DNA of 64,000 nucleotides. Source: Acanthamoeba castellanii str. Neff. Lineage: Eukaryota > Discosea > Longamoebia > Acanthamoebidae. Below the pieces are notes generated by a model. The model saw only the letters and a program-made list of their open reading frames with translations. It had not been told where the DNA came from and did no database searches. The position numbers were made by a program, and so were the translations under genes. Of this stretch, positions 52,962 through 63,773 are shown in pieces. How positions within the stretch are numbered: the first letter of the stretch is position 1; the number at the start of each line of letters is the position of its first letter. The stretch spans positions 651,149-715,148 of the forward strand of contig NW_004457712.1 of assembly GCF_000313135.1 (NCBI RefSeq), written 5' to 3'.

Positions 52962-53753
52962 ATGTCGAACCTCAACACTGTACCCATCATGTCCAACACC
53001 GCCGCCACCCCCGTGACCACCGGCGCCACGCCCGTCGTGGGCGCCGTGCCCGTTGTGCCTGTTGTGCCGGTTGCCACGGCCACCACTGTTCTGCCCCACG
53101 GCGTCGACGGCAGGCCCCTCTCCAAGGAGGAGCGCAAGGCCCTCAAGCACCAGAACAAGGCCCTCAAGCACGACCACCAGCATGGTCACCACCAGCACGG
53201 CCACGGTCTCACCGGCACCGGCTTGCCCATCGTCGGCGCCGCACACCCCGTCGTTCAGGGCGCGACCAACGTGGTGGAGCACCAGCCCATCGTCGAGCGT
53301 GAGGTCATCGTCGAGAGGCCTGTCGAGGTGAGGCGCGAGCACCACATCCAGCCGGTCATCCACGAGAGGGAACACCAGATCCAGCCCATCATCCGCACCG
53401 AAGTCACCACCGAGCGCAAGGACCTCGTCACTGTACGCACTCTTCTCTCCATGTCGCCTGGCCACTCTCCCAGTCTAGCTCACTTTGGTGTGACTCTATA
53501 GGAGCGCAACGTGATGTTGCCCGCGGTGGTCGAGCAGCCCCACATGGCCACTACCACCACTGGTGTCCTGCACGGCACCGGTGCCGGCGCGCACCACGCG
53601 ACGATCGGCCAGAAGATCAAGGGCACCGTGAAGGAGGTGCAGGGCACCCTCACGCACAACCCGATGAAGAAGGAGGAGGGCCGCCTGCTCAAGCAGGGCA
53701 TCGAGCCCACCGCCGCTGGCCTGGGCACCACGCCCGGCACCACCCACTTCTAA
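52962..53753 (+). CDS. Small hydrophilic His-rich protein, paralogue E
   Basis: Shortest copy, about 240 residues, exons 52962-53432 and 53502-53753. The leader is MSNLNTVPIMSNTAATPVTT with Val/Pro-rich VVGAVPVVPVVPVATATT. The core has RPLSKEERKALKHQNKALKH, DHQHGHHQHGHGLTGTGLPI (a longer His/Gln tract), VVEHQPIVEREVIVERPVEV and HHIQPVIHEREHQIQPIIRT. Exon 2 begins ERNVMLPAVVEQPHMATTTT, lacks the LLHQTTTDQRG segment of C and D, and has HHATIGQKIKGTVKEVQGTL and GRLLKQGIEPTAAGLGTTPG. Right end of the paralogue cluster. Confidence 0.88.
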
Positions 53754-53991
53754 GAAAAAGAGTTGTTCTCTGCCTTGAAGCATATGCTTCGAAACAAATA
53801 CACTCCTTTCCTATGATCATATCGTGGCCACGAGCAAATGCGAGTGAATGTACATTCACCACATCACGTTTGATCATCCACCACCAGGCGGATTACTCGT
53901 TCACTCGTCATCCGCAAAATACCGAACATTTCTCCGCTTCTGCTTCGGCTTTGGTGTTTCCTAGTATTCTGACACCGACCACCGCGCCAGC

Positions 53992-55189
53992 ATGCTGCTG
54001 CCACTCTTCTTGACTGCCGTCGCCCTACTTGCCCTGCGCTGGGTTTGTCCTCGCCCCCCCCCCATTTATTATTTAATTCCCTACATTTTAATAAATAGGG
54101 GGAAAAACAAATGTAAAATACCAATGTCGTGCGACCAGGTGTGGCGTGTGGTGTCGGTAAAGCGGAGCGGGATGCCGGGTCCTTGGCCCTGGCCGGTGGT
54201 CGGCAATGCGTTCAGCATCATCCCGCACGCGCTCCATCTCTCCCAGTTCGACTTTGCGACGCGCTACGGCTCCGTCATGTGCTACTGGCTCGGACCCGAG
54301 CCCTGGTAAGCACCCGAACCCAGCCTGGGGTCACTGCTCCACTGCACTGGTGACTGACTTGCATTGATCGACCGCAGGGTGTTGCTGTCGAGCGTGGAGA
54401 ACATCCGCGTTGCGTTCCAGGACAAGTTCACGGCCTTTGATCGCGAGTCGACCATCACGCGCCTCTGGCACGACATCGCTGGCGGTACACACTCGTCGCC
54501 TCGCGTAGCCGCACTTTCACACGGTGCACACGGCTGGCTGACGTTTCGTTTGCGTTGCGCCTAGGACTCGCGCTGCAGCCAAACGGAGACGGGCACAAGC
54601 GAAGCCGCGACCTCGTTCGGCCGGCATTCAGAGCCTCCAACATCAACAACCTCATTGGTAAACCCTTGGACGCGTGGCGTGTGTCGTGTTGTGAGCCGTG
54701 CGTGCCGTGCGTGCCGTGCGTGTGTAGTATGCTCACACCCGGCCCCGACCGACCCTCAGCGCACGTGGTTGAACGCGCACGACACTTGCTGGACACTCTC
54801 GAGAGCCATGCCAAGTCGGGCGAGCCACTCGACATCCAGCACGAGTTTCAGAAGCTCACCTTCGACATCATCGGTGCCTACCGACCTGCTCTTGCGACTG
54901 TGTGTGGTGTGTGGTGTGTGGTGTGTGTGGTGTGTGGTGTGTGTGGTGTGTGTGGTGTGTGGCCCAGCGCTCACCCTGTGGTTTATTGTCTTCAAGGGGA
55001 CCTTTCGATGAAGTTCGACTTCAAGACGCAGACGGACGAGACTAGTCCCTACATCCACGCATTCAACTACTGCATGCAGCACCTCATCTGGCGCTTCATC
55101 ATCCCCTTCCCCTACTGGCGCTTCTACAAGACCAATGGTACGCCACCGCTCCGCTCTTTCATCGGCCACGACAGCAACGAACTCACGGT

Positions 55190-55221
<32 letters not shown>

Positions 55222-56464
55222 TGAAGGCGTGCTCGAGTACGAGAAGCACATCGACTTCCTGCGCAGCACGATACGGGGGGTGATCGAGAAGCGCCGCGCG
55301 CAGGGAGTGCGGGATGACGACCACGACATACTGGCGTTCATGCTCCGCGAATGCGGCAAAGAGGGCAAGGAGTGGGTAGACGGCCACGAAATCATGATGC
55401 AGACCATCACCTTCCTTCTCGCAGGTGCGTGGCAGGACACCTTCGACCCTCTGTCTACCGATTTGGCGGCTAACCACGACACGCACCACCACACACAATT
55501 TCCAAAGGGCATGACACGACTGCGGTGACGCTGACGTGGCTGTTCTACTTTCTGGCGCGGACGCCAGCGGCACAGCAGCGGGTGCGGGACGAGGTGGACG
55601 CGGTGCTGGGCTCCGAGACTCCCACCTACCACCACCTGCGCGCCCTCGCTCACATCGACAAGGTGTGTGTGGCTTGCGGGGCCTGGAATGGCGACTATGC
55701 GGGCTGACCACCACGACTTATGTGGTGGGGCGTGCGGGTGCAGGCAATCACCGAGACGCTGCGCATGCGGCCGGCCACCCCGTCTCTGGGCCGCGAAGTG
55801 ACGGAGGACGTCACGGTCGACGACGGCCGGGGCCGTCAGTTCACCCTCGCCAAGGGCACCAAGGTGGGCCTGAGCCTCTACAGCGCCGGCATGTCTCCAG
55901 CCAACGGGTGGTCCGACCCCGGTAAGCACCCGGCTTACCCAGCAAGACCACCTCTCTTTCGCCCCGTGCGCTGCTGCGCCAGACTGCGAAACTGACCAGT
56001 GTTTGGTGGTGTTGGTCGGGGGGGGGGTTGGGAAGAGGTGTTTGACCCCGAGCGGAAGGAGTGGACCGACGGCAGCAAGAACGCCTTCTTTTCGTTCGGC
56101 CTCGGCCCGCGCGCTTGCATCGGCGAAGACCTGGCACGCAAGGAAATCAAGACAGGTGCGCTCCGCGCGCTACCCACTGGCTTTTAGACTCTTCAGCTCC
56201 ACCCCCGCACTCACGCCACATCGCCATGTGCAGTAACCAGCATGATCCTCCAGAAGTACGAACTTCGCTTGGTAGCCAGTCCACCCAGTCGAGATGGAAA
56301 TGGTGCCTCCAATTTTCATACATTTGTTTATTATATATATCTTATACACATTCCTATTCCTATGAAGGCAATGAGTTGACTCACACCCTTCCTCTGTTTC
56401 CGGACAGGCCACGACATTGAAGGCGCGGTACGGCGTGCAAATGACCGTGCACCTGCGCAAGTGA
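53992..56464 (+). CDS. Cytochrome P450
   Basis: Haem mono-oxygenase anchored in the ER membrane: the first exon, MLLPLFLTAVALLALRW, is a signal anchor. It is followed by a proline-rich hinge (MPGPWPWPVVGNAF). About 11 short exons carry the usual P450 landmarks: the oxygen-binding helix AG-HDTTAVTLTWLFYF (split by an intron), the ExxR motif in ITETLRMRPATPSLGREV, and the haem-binding loop FFSFGLGPRACIGEDLARKE with the axial Cys. The I-helix threonine is present, so it should be active. The end MTVHLRK is at 56462-56464. Length is about 500 residues after splicing. Family and substrate cannot be set by eye; amoeba P450s have roles in sterol and xenobiotic metabolism. Confidence 0.88.
54898..54962. 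repeat. GTGTGTGGT repeat in P450 intron
   Basis: Imperfect GTGTGGTGTGT units in the intron after the FDIIG exon. Confidence 0.85.
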
Positions 56465-56610
56465 ACGACGTAAAGAAAAAAAGTTGGTTGGGGCTTCTCG
56501 AGTTCGGCTGTCAACTCCAGCCTACCTCGGCAAGGGCAGCCTTCGCTTCCGCTGCAGCTCTGATCTTGGCGGCCCTTACAATTCGAACTTAATCGGCTTG
56601 GGCGTGACGG

Positions 56611-58223
56611 CTACGGGCGTCGTCGGCTTGACCGCCGTGGCCTTGGCGACTGCATAGCATCGGCTTCCGGTTCCGCTTCCTCTTCGGGCTTGAGCTTGGC
56701 AGCTTCGGCTTCGGCTTCGGCTTCGGCTTCGACCTTCACCTTGGTGACGGCTGCCTCGTCGGCATCGGCCTTGAGCTTGGCAGCTTCGGCTTCGGCTTTG
56801 GCTGCGTGTGGTTCCTCCGCGTTTCGCTTCCACGCCTCGGCCTCGATGAGGTGCCGGGCTACATCAGCCACCGAGTTGCGACAGCCCCGGCTCTTGCGCG
56901 AGACGACGGCGTGGTTCCACCTGTCGTGCTGGGCCGGGTCCTTCCACATGGTATCCACGGTCTCGTCGGTCAGCATGTGGTGCCACGCGTAGAACGGACC
57001 GATGAACCGCCGATCGAGCTGCTGCCGCACACACCAATCGGGCTGCAGGTTGCACACGGTCGAAGAGTAGATCTCGCCGTAGGAGATCACGTTCAGTAGC
57101 GCCAGGCTGTACTCGTAGCGGAGCAGGGTGGACGAGTGTCGCTCGATGTGTTGCTTCTTGAACAGGGTCTTGCTCTTCGGCGGGTACCACGAGGTCTGGT
57201 TCTCGTGGTACCATGGCACCGGCACCGGATCCATGTGGGCGATGTAGTCTGGAAGCGACCGCAGTACACGGGATTCGGGTGAATGGAGATTCGTTGGGTG
57301 CCGCTGCTCGGCTGACAAGTGCACGCGAGTGGTCGTTACCTGCAGTGCTATCCCGGTGCGCTTCCATGAACTTAGAGACGTCGCCGAAGTAGATCGAGTC
57401 TTGCTCCACCGTCCAGATGTGGAACTCGTCCCGTCGCCAGCTGTGCACACATATATGTTTGCCAATAAAGTAGACAAACCCAACACAACAAACAAACTCA
57501 AAACATATTGAAAAAGGTTGATGGTCAACCTGTCAGGAGAGAAGGGGGAGGACTTCCAGGCATCCGGGCGGCAGTGCAGGGACCACATGAACAGCGAGGC
57601 ATCATGAAACCAGAAATTGGGTGTGGGGTCGTTCAGGATGTACTCGGCAGTTGGCAGCATCGCCTTGACGGCGGCGGTGTTGTAGAGGAACAGCCCCAGC
57701 CCTGGGTGCTCCTGCTGCAGCTCGCGGAACTCAGACAAAAAAATCGGATCCACCTCCTCGCCGTAGTCGTAGAGGAGCCACATGTCGAACTCGGGCTTGC
57801 CCTCCAGTTCGCTGGCATACGTGGCGTACGTTTGGCGCAACTCCTGCCCTCCACACACCACACGACACACGACACACGACACACACGACACACGACACAC
57901 GACACACACCGCACCACACGGTCAGAGAAAGAACAAAGCAAGAGGGAGTGGGCGGGTACCGGACTGAGCAGGCCGCAGATGCGTAGGACCAGCACCTGGC
58001 GCAGGTCCGACCCCAACTGGCATGTAGGGGGGCCGACCAGCGGGTAGGTGGACGAGGCCTGCACCACCCGATGGACGCCGGGGGAAACGCGCGGGGAGGG
58101 TGTGGGGTGGTCAACTGCAGCGGCTGTTCCTTTTTTGGGGGGTGTTTGGGGGTCGCTGCGGAGGCCAATGAGGAGCAGCGTGAATGTGCCGAATACCACC
58201 AGCAGAAGCACGAGCGGCCGCAT
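56611..58223 (-). CDS. Type II membrane protein, possible glycosyltransferase
   Basis: Not confidently recognised. A signal anchor (MRPLVLLLVVFGTFTLLLIG) is followed by a Pro/Thr stem, then a large lumenal domain. Conserved-looking stretches are DMWLLYDYGEEVDPIFLSEF, PNFWFHDASLFMWSLHCRPD, DEFHIWTVEQDSIYFGDV, YIAHMDPVPVPWYHENQTSW, LALLNVISYGEIYSSTVCNL and RFIGPFYAWHHMLTDETVDT. This layout (short cytosolic N-terminus, anchor, stem, aromatic-rich lumenal domain) is typical of Golgi glycosyltransferases, but no family motif is certain. The C-terminus is an Ala/Glu/Lys repeat (KAEAEAAKLKADADEAAVTK). The last part may be spliced differently, since another frame ends VAVTPKPIKFEL at 56576. Introns hold GTGTCGTGTG repeats. 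Confidence 0.65.
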
Positions 58224-58418
58224 CTGTGCTGCCTGTCCTCCGCTGCCCTCAACTGCCGAGAGCAGGTGAACAGGCCTGTGTGGAAGGGTGCTCGGTTGGG
58301 AAATGGAAAAAATGAAAACAAAATGAAATAATTTATTTTTTATTTTACTTTCGCCTTTTATTTTATAAACAGAATCTAAAATGAACTGCTGGACAGGGTT
58401 CAAGGTCTATGACATTCT

Positions 58419-59450
58419 TTACAAGATGACGGATGTGACGAGCGGCAATGACACGGCCAGCCGCGAGCCACAGCTGGTTTCGCTGTTGCCCTGACCGGTA
58501 CCGGTAGGGCTGGGCGACGGCGAAGCCGAAGATGAAGTGCTGACGCCGAGCGCGAGCGCTGCCACCAGGCCGCCCGAGTACGACCCTGCCTCGTCCACGA
58601 ACTGGACGTCGGACAGCAGGCCGTACGACGCGTTCTCAGTGCCGGTGTAGATCGAGTCCTCGTCCAGCTGCGTGCGCGTGTCCGGGTTGGTGTTGTAGGG
58701 CGACAGCGCGTTGACGGCGTCGTTGAGCGACTCGTTGAAGAACAGCTGGCCCGTGTGGACCGTGGTGCCATTGATGTGGACCTTGAGGTGGATGTGGGTG
58801 TCGCGGCTCACGTAGTGGCCTGGAAAGATGGTGAGAAACGTGGCGAGGCCGTCGGCGTCGGTGAACTGGATGCCGCGGAGGAAGGTGGTGTTGTCCTTGG
58901 CCGGCGACGAGTCGGAGAGGCCACCGGCGCCGGCGGCCGTGTAGTGACTGTACATACCGAGCGCGTCGCAGTGCCACAGCGAGATCGACGCGTTGTAGAT
59001 CGGTTCGCAGTCATCGACGTTCACCACCGTCAGCTTCAGTGTCAGCGGCACGCCTTCCTTCCCTTCGCTACACACACGACACAACACGACACGACACAAC
59101 ACAACACGGTCAGGTGCGCAGGAGTGGAAGAACCAGAGAATGCTGCGGACGTACGTGATGTTGGAGCGCACAGATGAGTCCCAATAGTAGGGACCCTCAG
59201 TCTCCTCGGGCTGGAGGAGGCAGGCGCTGGTGGCCCGCTTGCAGCTGGGAATGTAGCGGGCCACGCCCGATCTGCACGCGCAACACCGGACGTTAGCTCT
59301 CCAAACCAAACCACAAGTCCTGAACAACCTCTCCATCGGTGGTCGTGGGGCGCACGTACGGGCACGATGGCCGTCGACCAAAGAGATCGCCATGAGGCAG
59401 AGCAGTGTGAGGGCCATCAGGCACAGCGATACGCGGTGGAGCAGCAACAT
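58419..59450 (-). CDS. Secreted intradiol ring-cleavage dioxygenase-like protein
   Basis: Fe(III) dioxygenase fold related to protocatechuate 3,4-dioxygenase, of the extracellular type found in fungi. Exon 1 is a signal peptide (MLLLHRVSLCLMALTLLCLM). Exon 2 has CLLQPEETEGPYYWDSSVRS. Exon 3 has LTVVNVDDCEPIYNASISLW, HCDALGMYSHYTAAG, TDADGLATFLTIFPGHYVSR and DTHIHLKVHINGTTVHTGQL. The candidate iron ligands Tyr (GMYS), Tyr (GHYVSR) and His-x-His (HIH) are all present, so it may be active. NTNPDTRTQLDEDSIY follows. The tail is Ser/Pro-rich and ends in a short hydrophobic stretch (RLAVSLPLVTSVIL), which could be a GPI-anchor signal. Potential N-glycosylation sites fit secretion. Likely role: attack on aromatic compounds outside the cell. 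Confidence 0.85.
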   Translation of the reverse strand: MLLLHRVSLCLMALTLLCLMAISLVDGHRARTCAPRPPMERLFRTCGLVWRANVRCCACRSGVARYIPSCKRATSACLLQPEETEGPYYWDSSVRSNITYVRSILWFFHSCAPDRVVLCRVVLCRVCSEGKEGVPLTLKLTVVNVDDCEPIYNASISLWHCDALGMYSHYTAAGAGGLSDSSPAKDNTTFLRGIQFTDADGLATFLTIFPGHYVSRDTHIHLKVHINGTTVHTGQLFFNESLNDAVNALSPYNTNPDTRTQLDEDSIYTGTENASYGLLSDVQFVDEAGSYSGGLVAALALGVSTSSSASPSPSPTGTGQGNSETSCGSRLAVSLPLVTSVIL

Positions 59451-59719
59451 GGGGTCAAGCGATTGCGGATTTGTGGGTTGGCGGGTTGGCGGTGGTTTGT
59501 TTCGGTGTGGTTGTTGATGGAGAATGGGCATGTTTTGCCAGATATATAGGTGGGCGCTTGTCTGCGGGGCTTAGAAGAAGCGGCGGGCTGAAAACTTGAC
59601 AGTTGCCCGCACTCTCGCACCCCTGTTGTCGACTGTGGTGGTGGGCAAAAGGAAAGGCACATGTTGTGCGCACAGTGATTGGGCGAGCGGTTAAAAACAA
59701 TTGTCCGACTCCGCCCTAA

Positions 59720-61397
59720 TCAGCGACCGCAATGCAGTTCAAGCACACTCATTGGGTCCGCCACCACCACAAGCCTCAGATTCCTCTCTACTTCCTGTCC
59801 CTGTGTTGAGTACTGCGTCAGAAGAAGAAGACGAACCAACCGAGATCCAATCAAGCAATTCATTCGGGGGTAGCAGACGTGCTTTTTGGGCGGTTTGCTG
59901 GTGGTCTCCTCCTGCTCGAGCTCCGTTCCCTCCGCCTGGAAGTACAGCCGCTTCACCTCGCGGATGCTGCACCCCCCCCAATGTAAGCCCACATTGCTCT
60001 TGTCGACCGAGTGATGAACACCCATGGGCTTGGGGGTTGGGGGGGGGTACAAGAGGGTCCGCTCGTGCTTGTTGTCGACCAGGTAGGTGACGGAGCTCTT
60101 GACCTGCTTGCGCTCGGCGGACTTGGTGTCGACGGTGATGGAGAAGGCCTGCGGGTCGTCCGCGTAGGTGGTCACCCGCTGCAGATCTGATATCGGGAAC
60201 GCCCACTACACAACCCCACACTTTGTGAGTCCACAACACACGACACACGCACACGCGCACACACAGAGACACACACGACACGACACGACACGACACGACA
60301 CGACACGACACGAAGACACACACGACACGACACGACACGACACACACGACACACGACAGGCGAGGCAACAGGGGAGGGGGGAAGGAGACCTTGCACTTCT
60401 GGGGTTCGATTCTTCGGCCAACCATGCGTGCCTCGAAGTTGTACATCTTCTTGTCGGTCAGCACGACGAAGCGGATCTGGAGCTTGCCCTTTCGGTTGCG
60501 CTTGGTCAGGAACAGGTGGTTCTGGTAGTACTCGGTCGGCGGGATGCTCTCGATCTCGCCTGGCGAGTAGAGAGGGAAAGGCCCGGGCGGCGGTGCAAGC
60601 ACACAGAATGGCGGTGAGAGATGAGGATGAGAGTGTAGTGGTGGTGCGTCATACAATAGTGCGACGATGTGATGGAATTTCTAAATATATATATATATGC
60701 AATGCGTGGAAGTATATACATACATTCGAGGTGGGCTTGCCATGTGTCGACGAGATTGGTGCGCATCACGGAGAAGAGTTCGTCCTTCTCGTCGGTGGTG
60801 GCGCAGATGAAGTCCCTCGGGATCAGGAAGTTCGACGCCGTCTCGCCCGCGCCCCAGCCCTTCACCTGCAATCGGCACCGTGTGAGCACGATACGATACA
60901 CACGACACACGACATGACACACGACACGACACGACACGACACGACACGACACGACACGACACGACACGACACGACACGACACGACACGACACACACGACA
61001 CACGGCTTCTTGGTACTGACACCTTTTCTTTGGAGACTTTGCCGTGGGCGGACACGCTGATCAGGAAGACGCGGACGAGGTTCTTCTCCAGCTTGTGGAC
61101 GGAATGGATCTCCCTGAAGTCCCATCGTCGCACCTCTGGTGGCGCACCAGCTGAATCGTCGGCCACCTCGTAGAGCGCCTGATCGCTCACCACCACGCCA
61201 ACGCTTTGCTCTTTGGTTGCGTCGACAACCACCAAAAAAGATTGATTATTCTTCTTCCCTGTAGGGTTGATGAATCAATTCACTCCAGTAAAGGTGGGAA
61301 GACAGATACCTTGGCCCTTCCTGCGTGCCGTGTGCTGGAGGATGAAGCGTTCGCCATCAACCACCGCGCCAGCCTGCCGCACCACCTCCCACGTCAT
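59720..61397 (-). CDS. Protein with two PH/GRAM-like domains
   Basis: Function not certain. Exon 1 is MTWEVVRQAGAVVDGERFIL then QHTARRKGQ. The following exons have SVGVVVSDQALYEVADD, VRRWDFREIHSVHKLEKNLV and FLISVSAHGKV, then FLIPRDFICATTDEKDELFS and VMRTNLVDTWQAHLE, a pattern of strands plus a final helix like a PH or hSac2 fold. A second unit follows: YYQNHLFLTKRNRKGKLQIR, FVVLTDKKMYNFEARMVGRR, VTTYADDPQAFSITVDTKSA and TYLVDNKHERTLF, then IREVKRLYFQAEGTELEQEE. Such units bind phosphoinositides or act as adaptors. Introns at 60235-60358 and 60896-61003 consist largely of ACACG repeats; another (60049-59967) ends GGGTGCAG. The C-terminal exon is uncertain because three frames are open. Confidence 0.65.
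60235..60358. repeat. ACACG pentamer repeat in PH-like gene intron
   Basis: CACACGCACACG units followed by perfect ACACG pentamers and ACACACG variants. Confidence 0.9.
60896..61003. repeat. Second ACACG pentamer repeat in PH-like gene intron
   Basis: About 15 perfect ACACG units in a row within a neighbouring intron of the same gene. Confidence 0.92.
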
Positions 61398-61994
61398 GTT
61401 GTTTATATTAAAATCTTAATTAATTGATCAGCGGAAAATCAAGAGAAAATAATTTTCTCTCTACCACTTTTTCCAGCCACAACCTTCATGTGCAAGGTGG
61501 CTCTTCTTCCCCGCACCCACTAGCCCACGTCCACCTGGCTTCCTGAAGAGACGAACAGAAGAGGGTAGAAGTCGTTGTACGTAGGGGGTTACTTTATTGT
61601 AGAAGGAGAGGAGAGGTGGTGATGAATGGGAAGAAGGGAACAGGAACAGAATAACCGTGAGAGTCACTGGTGAAGGGAGAACGGAAGAGGAGATGGAGAT
61701 GGAAAGAGAGAGAGAACGAGAGAGGAGTCGTGTATAACGTTGGGGTTGGGGTGAGGGGTGGATAGCTCGAGAAGGGTCAGACGAGAGCTAGAGGGGAGGT
61801 GGTGTCGTTGTCGTGTTGTTGATGAAGTGGTGGTGTTGAGACCGAGATCGGGAAATCGGAAATGTGATGTGAGAGCGGACCAGAGCGAGTGGGGGTAGCA
61901 GTAGCAGTAGCAGTGGTGAGGAGGACGCTGATCGAGCGAAGAAGAACGAAGTTACAGGGTGGGTAGGTTGAATATTCACACTTGCTGCTCGCGC
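61398..61994. other. PTB-like gene 3' flank and PH-like gene promoter
   Basis: Strong strand asymmetry at 61570-61790: the plus strand is almost all purine (GAGAGG/GGAGATGG units), so the PTB transcript would have a pyrimidine-rich 3' UTR. An AT-rich patch lies at 61401-61425, upstream of the PH-like ATG. No gene. Confidence 0.5.
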
Positions 61995-63773
61995 TTACTG
62001 GTAGCCAGCGAAGCCCTGGGCGAATCCCATAGAGGAGGCGCCGGCGCCGGGAGCTGGGGCGTGCTGCGAGCCCTTGGAGAAGGTCACGCGCAGGTGGTGG
62101 TCGTGGAGCTGGGCGTTGTGCGTGTAGAGCAGTGCCTCGATACCCTCCGTCGTGGAGGCCATCTCGACGTGACCCATACGCCTGTCCTTACTGCTTGGTC
62201 AAAAGATGAAAAGGAGGTGAGAATGGAAAATCATTAATAAAATCATAAATCAAATCGTGTGGGGGAAAAAAATCAAAGATGAGAAGGAGGGAAGCGTACG
62301 CGAAGAATCTGAAAGAGAGGACGCGACCGTATTGAGCAAAAAGATTCTTGATGTCCTCTTCGGAGGCGGAGGCGGGGATGTTGGAGACGTGGAGAACGGA
62401 GCCGGGAGGGAAGATGTGCTGGAAGTTCTTGCTGCCGGCGACCTTGAAGCGATGGAGGGGCGAGCCGGTGTAGTCTTTCGTGAGGTGGGCGCCCTCGGTG
62501 CCCTCGCGCGGCATCGCGATCGTGTTGTGCTTGGAGAAGTTGATCGTGAGCGTGCGGCCGAAGAGGGGGGCCTGGTTGAGATTGGCCAGCGCAGTCTCGG
62601 CCTGCTGAGGCGTGGCGAACTGGACGAGGGCCGTGTCGGTCTTGTTGTACAAAATCTTGACTCGGAGGACATCGCCGTAGACGCCGAAGAGGGTGAAGAG
62701 GACGTCGGGCGTCACGCGCTCGGCCTCGAGGCCGTTGACGATGAGCACCGACGGCCCCATGCCCATCGCCATTCCGACGGCACCCTGCTTCTGGCCGTAG
62801 CCAAATGCGGCGGGGCTGACGTGGTAGCCGCCGTAGGAGGCGTCGGGGAAGAGGCCGAGGCCGAGGGGGTTGAGGGCACCGCCGAATTGGCCGACGGCGG
62901 GGCCGGCGGCATCACCCGAGGGCAGGTTGTTGTTGGTGAAGTCTCGGCTCTTGTCGTTGTTGTACTTGACGTTGAGCGAGGGCAGGTTGGAGTACTGGAT
63001 GCGGAGGGTGCAGCAGCCGCTGTAGATGTTCTGGCCGTCGAGGGCCTGCTTGGCCGCCTGGGCCTGATTCTTGTCGCCCATCTGGATGAGGGCCTGGAAG
63101 CCCTTCTTCGAGAAGATGACGATCTTGTGGATGGCGCCGTACTTCGAGAAGACCTGGTGGAGGATGTCGATCGTGACCGGATAGACGAGATTGGTCACCG
63201 TCACGAGCAGGATGTGATTCGACTGCTCATCGCCAGTGGCCGTGTTCACCGCCTGATGCTGCGAGTACTGGAAGTAGACCGGCTTGCCGCGGATGTTGAC
63301 CTGCGCCTGCGAGTAGCACTGGACCAGCGCGCTTGCGCTCTGCACGTCCTGCATCTGCACGAAGCCCTGGGTCTTGCCCTTGAGCAGCAGCACCTTCTCG
63401 ACGCGGCCGAACGGGCAGGCGATCGTCACCAGCTCCTGCTCGGTACAGTCCATCGGGAGATTGCGCACATGGAGCACCGACGAGGGACCTGAGGGCGGAT
63501 CCGACTTGGGCTTCTTCCGCAGGCTCTGCTCGGCGCTTCCATCGTAGTTGAACTGGTCCTGAGTTCTTTTGTTTTGAGAAAGGTCGCCAGAGAAGCTTTG
63601 ATGAGGAAAAGGGAGAAAGGAATAAGATCGGCAGAAGGCAGAAATCAACGGGGTGGGCGATGGGAGATAGGCAATGGATAGGGGGGAAGAGAGTATGCAG
63701 AAAGGATAGACAGAGGAGACAGAAAGATCACGATGGTCACGAGAAGGGGATAGGAGCAGTACTCGTTGATCAT
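61995..63773 (-). CDS. Polypyrimidine-tract-binding-like protein with four RRMs
   Basis: Splicing/RNA-binding factor of the PTBP1/hnRNP L family. RRM1: SVLHVRNLPMDCTEQELVTI, GFVQMQDVQSASALVQ. RRM2: ILLVTVTNLVYPVTIDILHQ, VFSKYGAIHKIVIFSKKGFQ, ALIQMGDKNQAQAAKQALDG, QNIYSGCCTLRIQYSNL. A Gly/Ala linker (GGALNPLGLGLFPDASYGGY) separates RRM3: VLIVNGLEAERVTPDVLFTL, FGVYGDVLRVKILYNKTDTA, LVQFATPQQAETALANLNQA. RRM4: VLHVSNIPASASEEDIKNLF, then after an intron MGHVEMASTTEGIEALLYTH and HLRVTFSKG. HLTKDYTGSPLHRFK lies before RRM4 as in PTB. The long ORF starts with GTG, so the likely start is a mini-exon MINE (63773-63763) joined in phase 2 to TQDQFNYDG. The intron between is highly pyrimidine-rich. Confidence 0.88.

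Noticed and set aside
60896..61003. CRISPR array
   Set aside because: Perfect short tandem repeats without spacers, in a eukaryotic intron.
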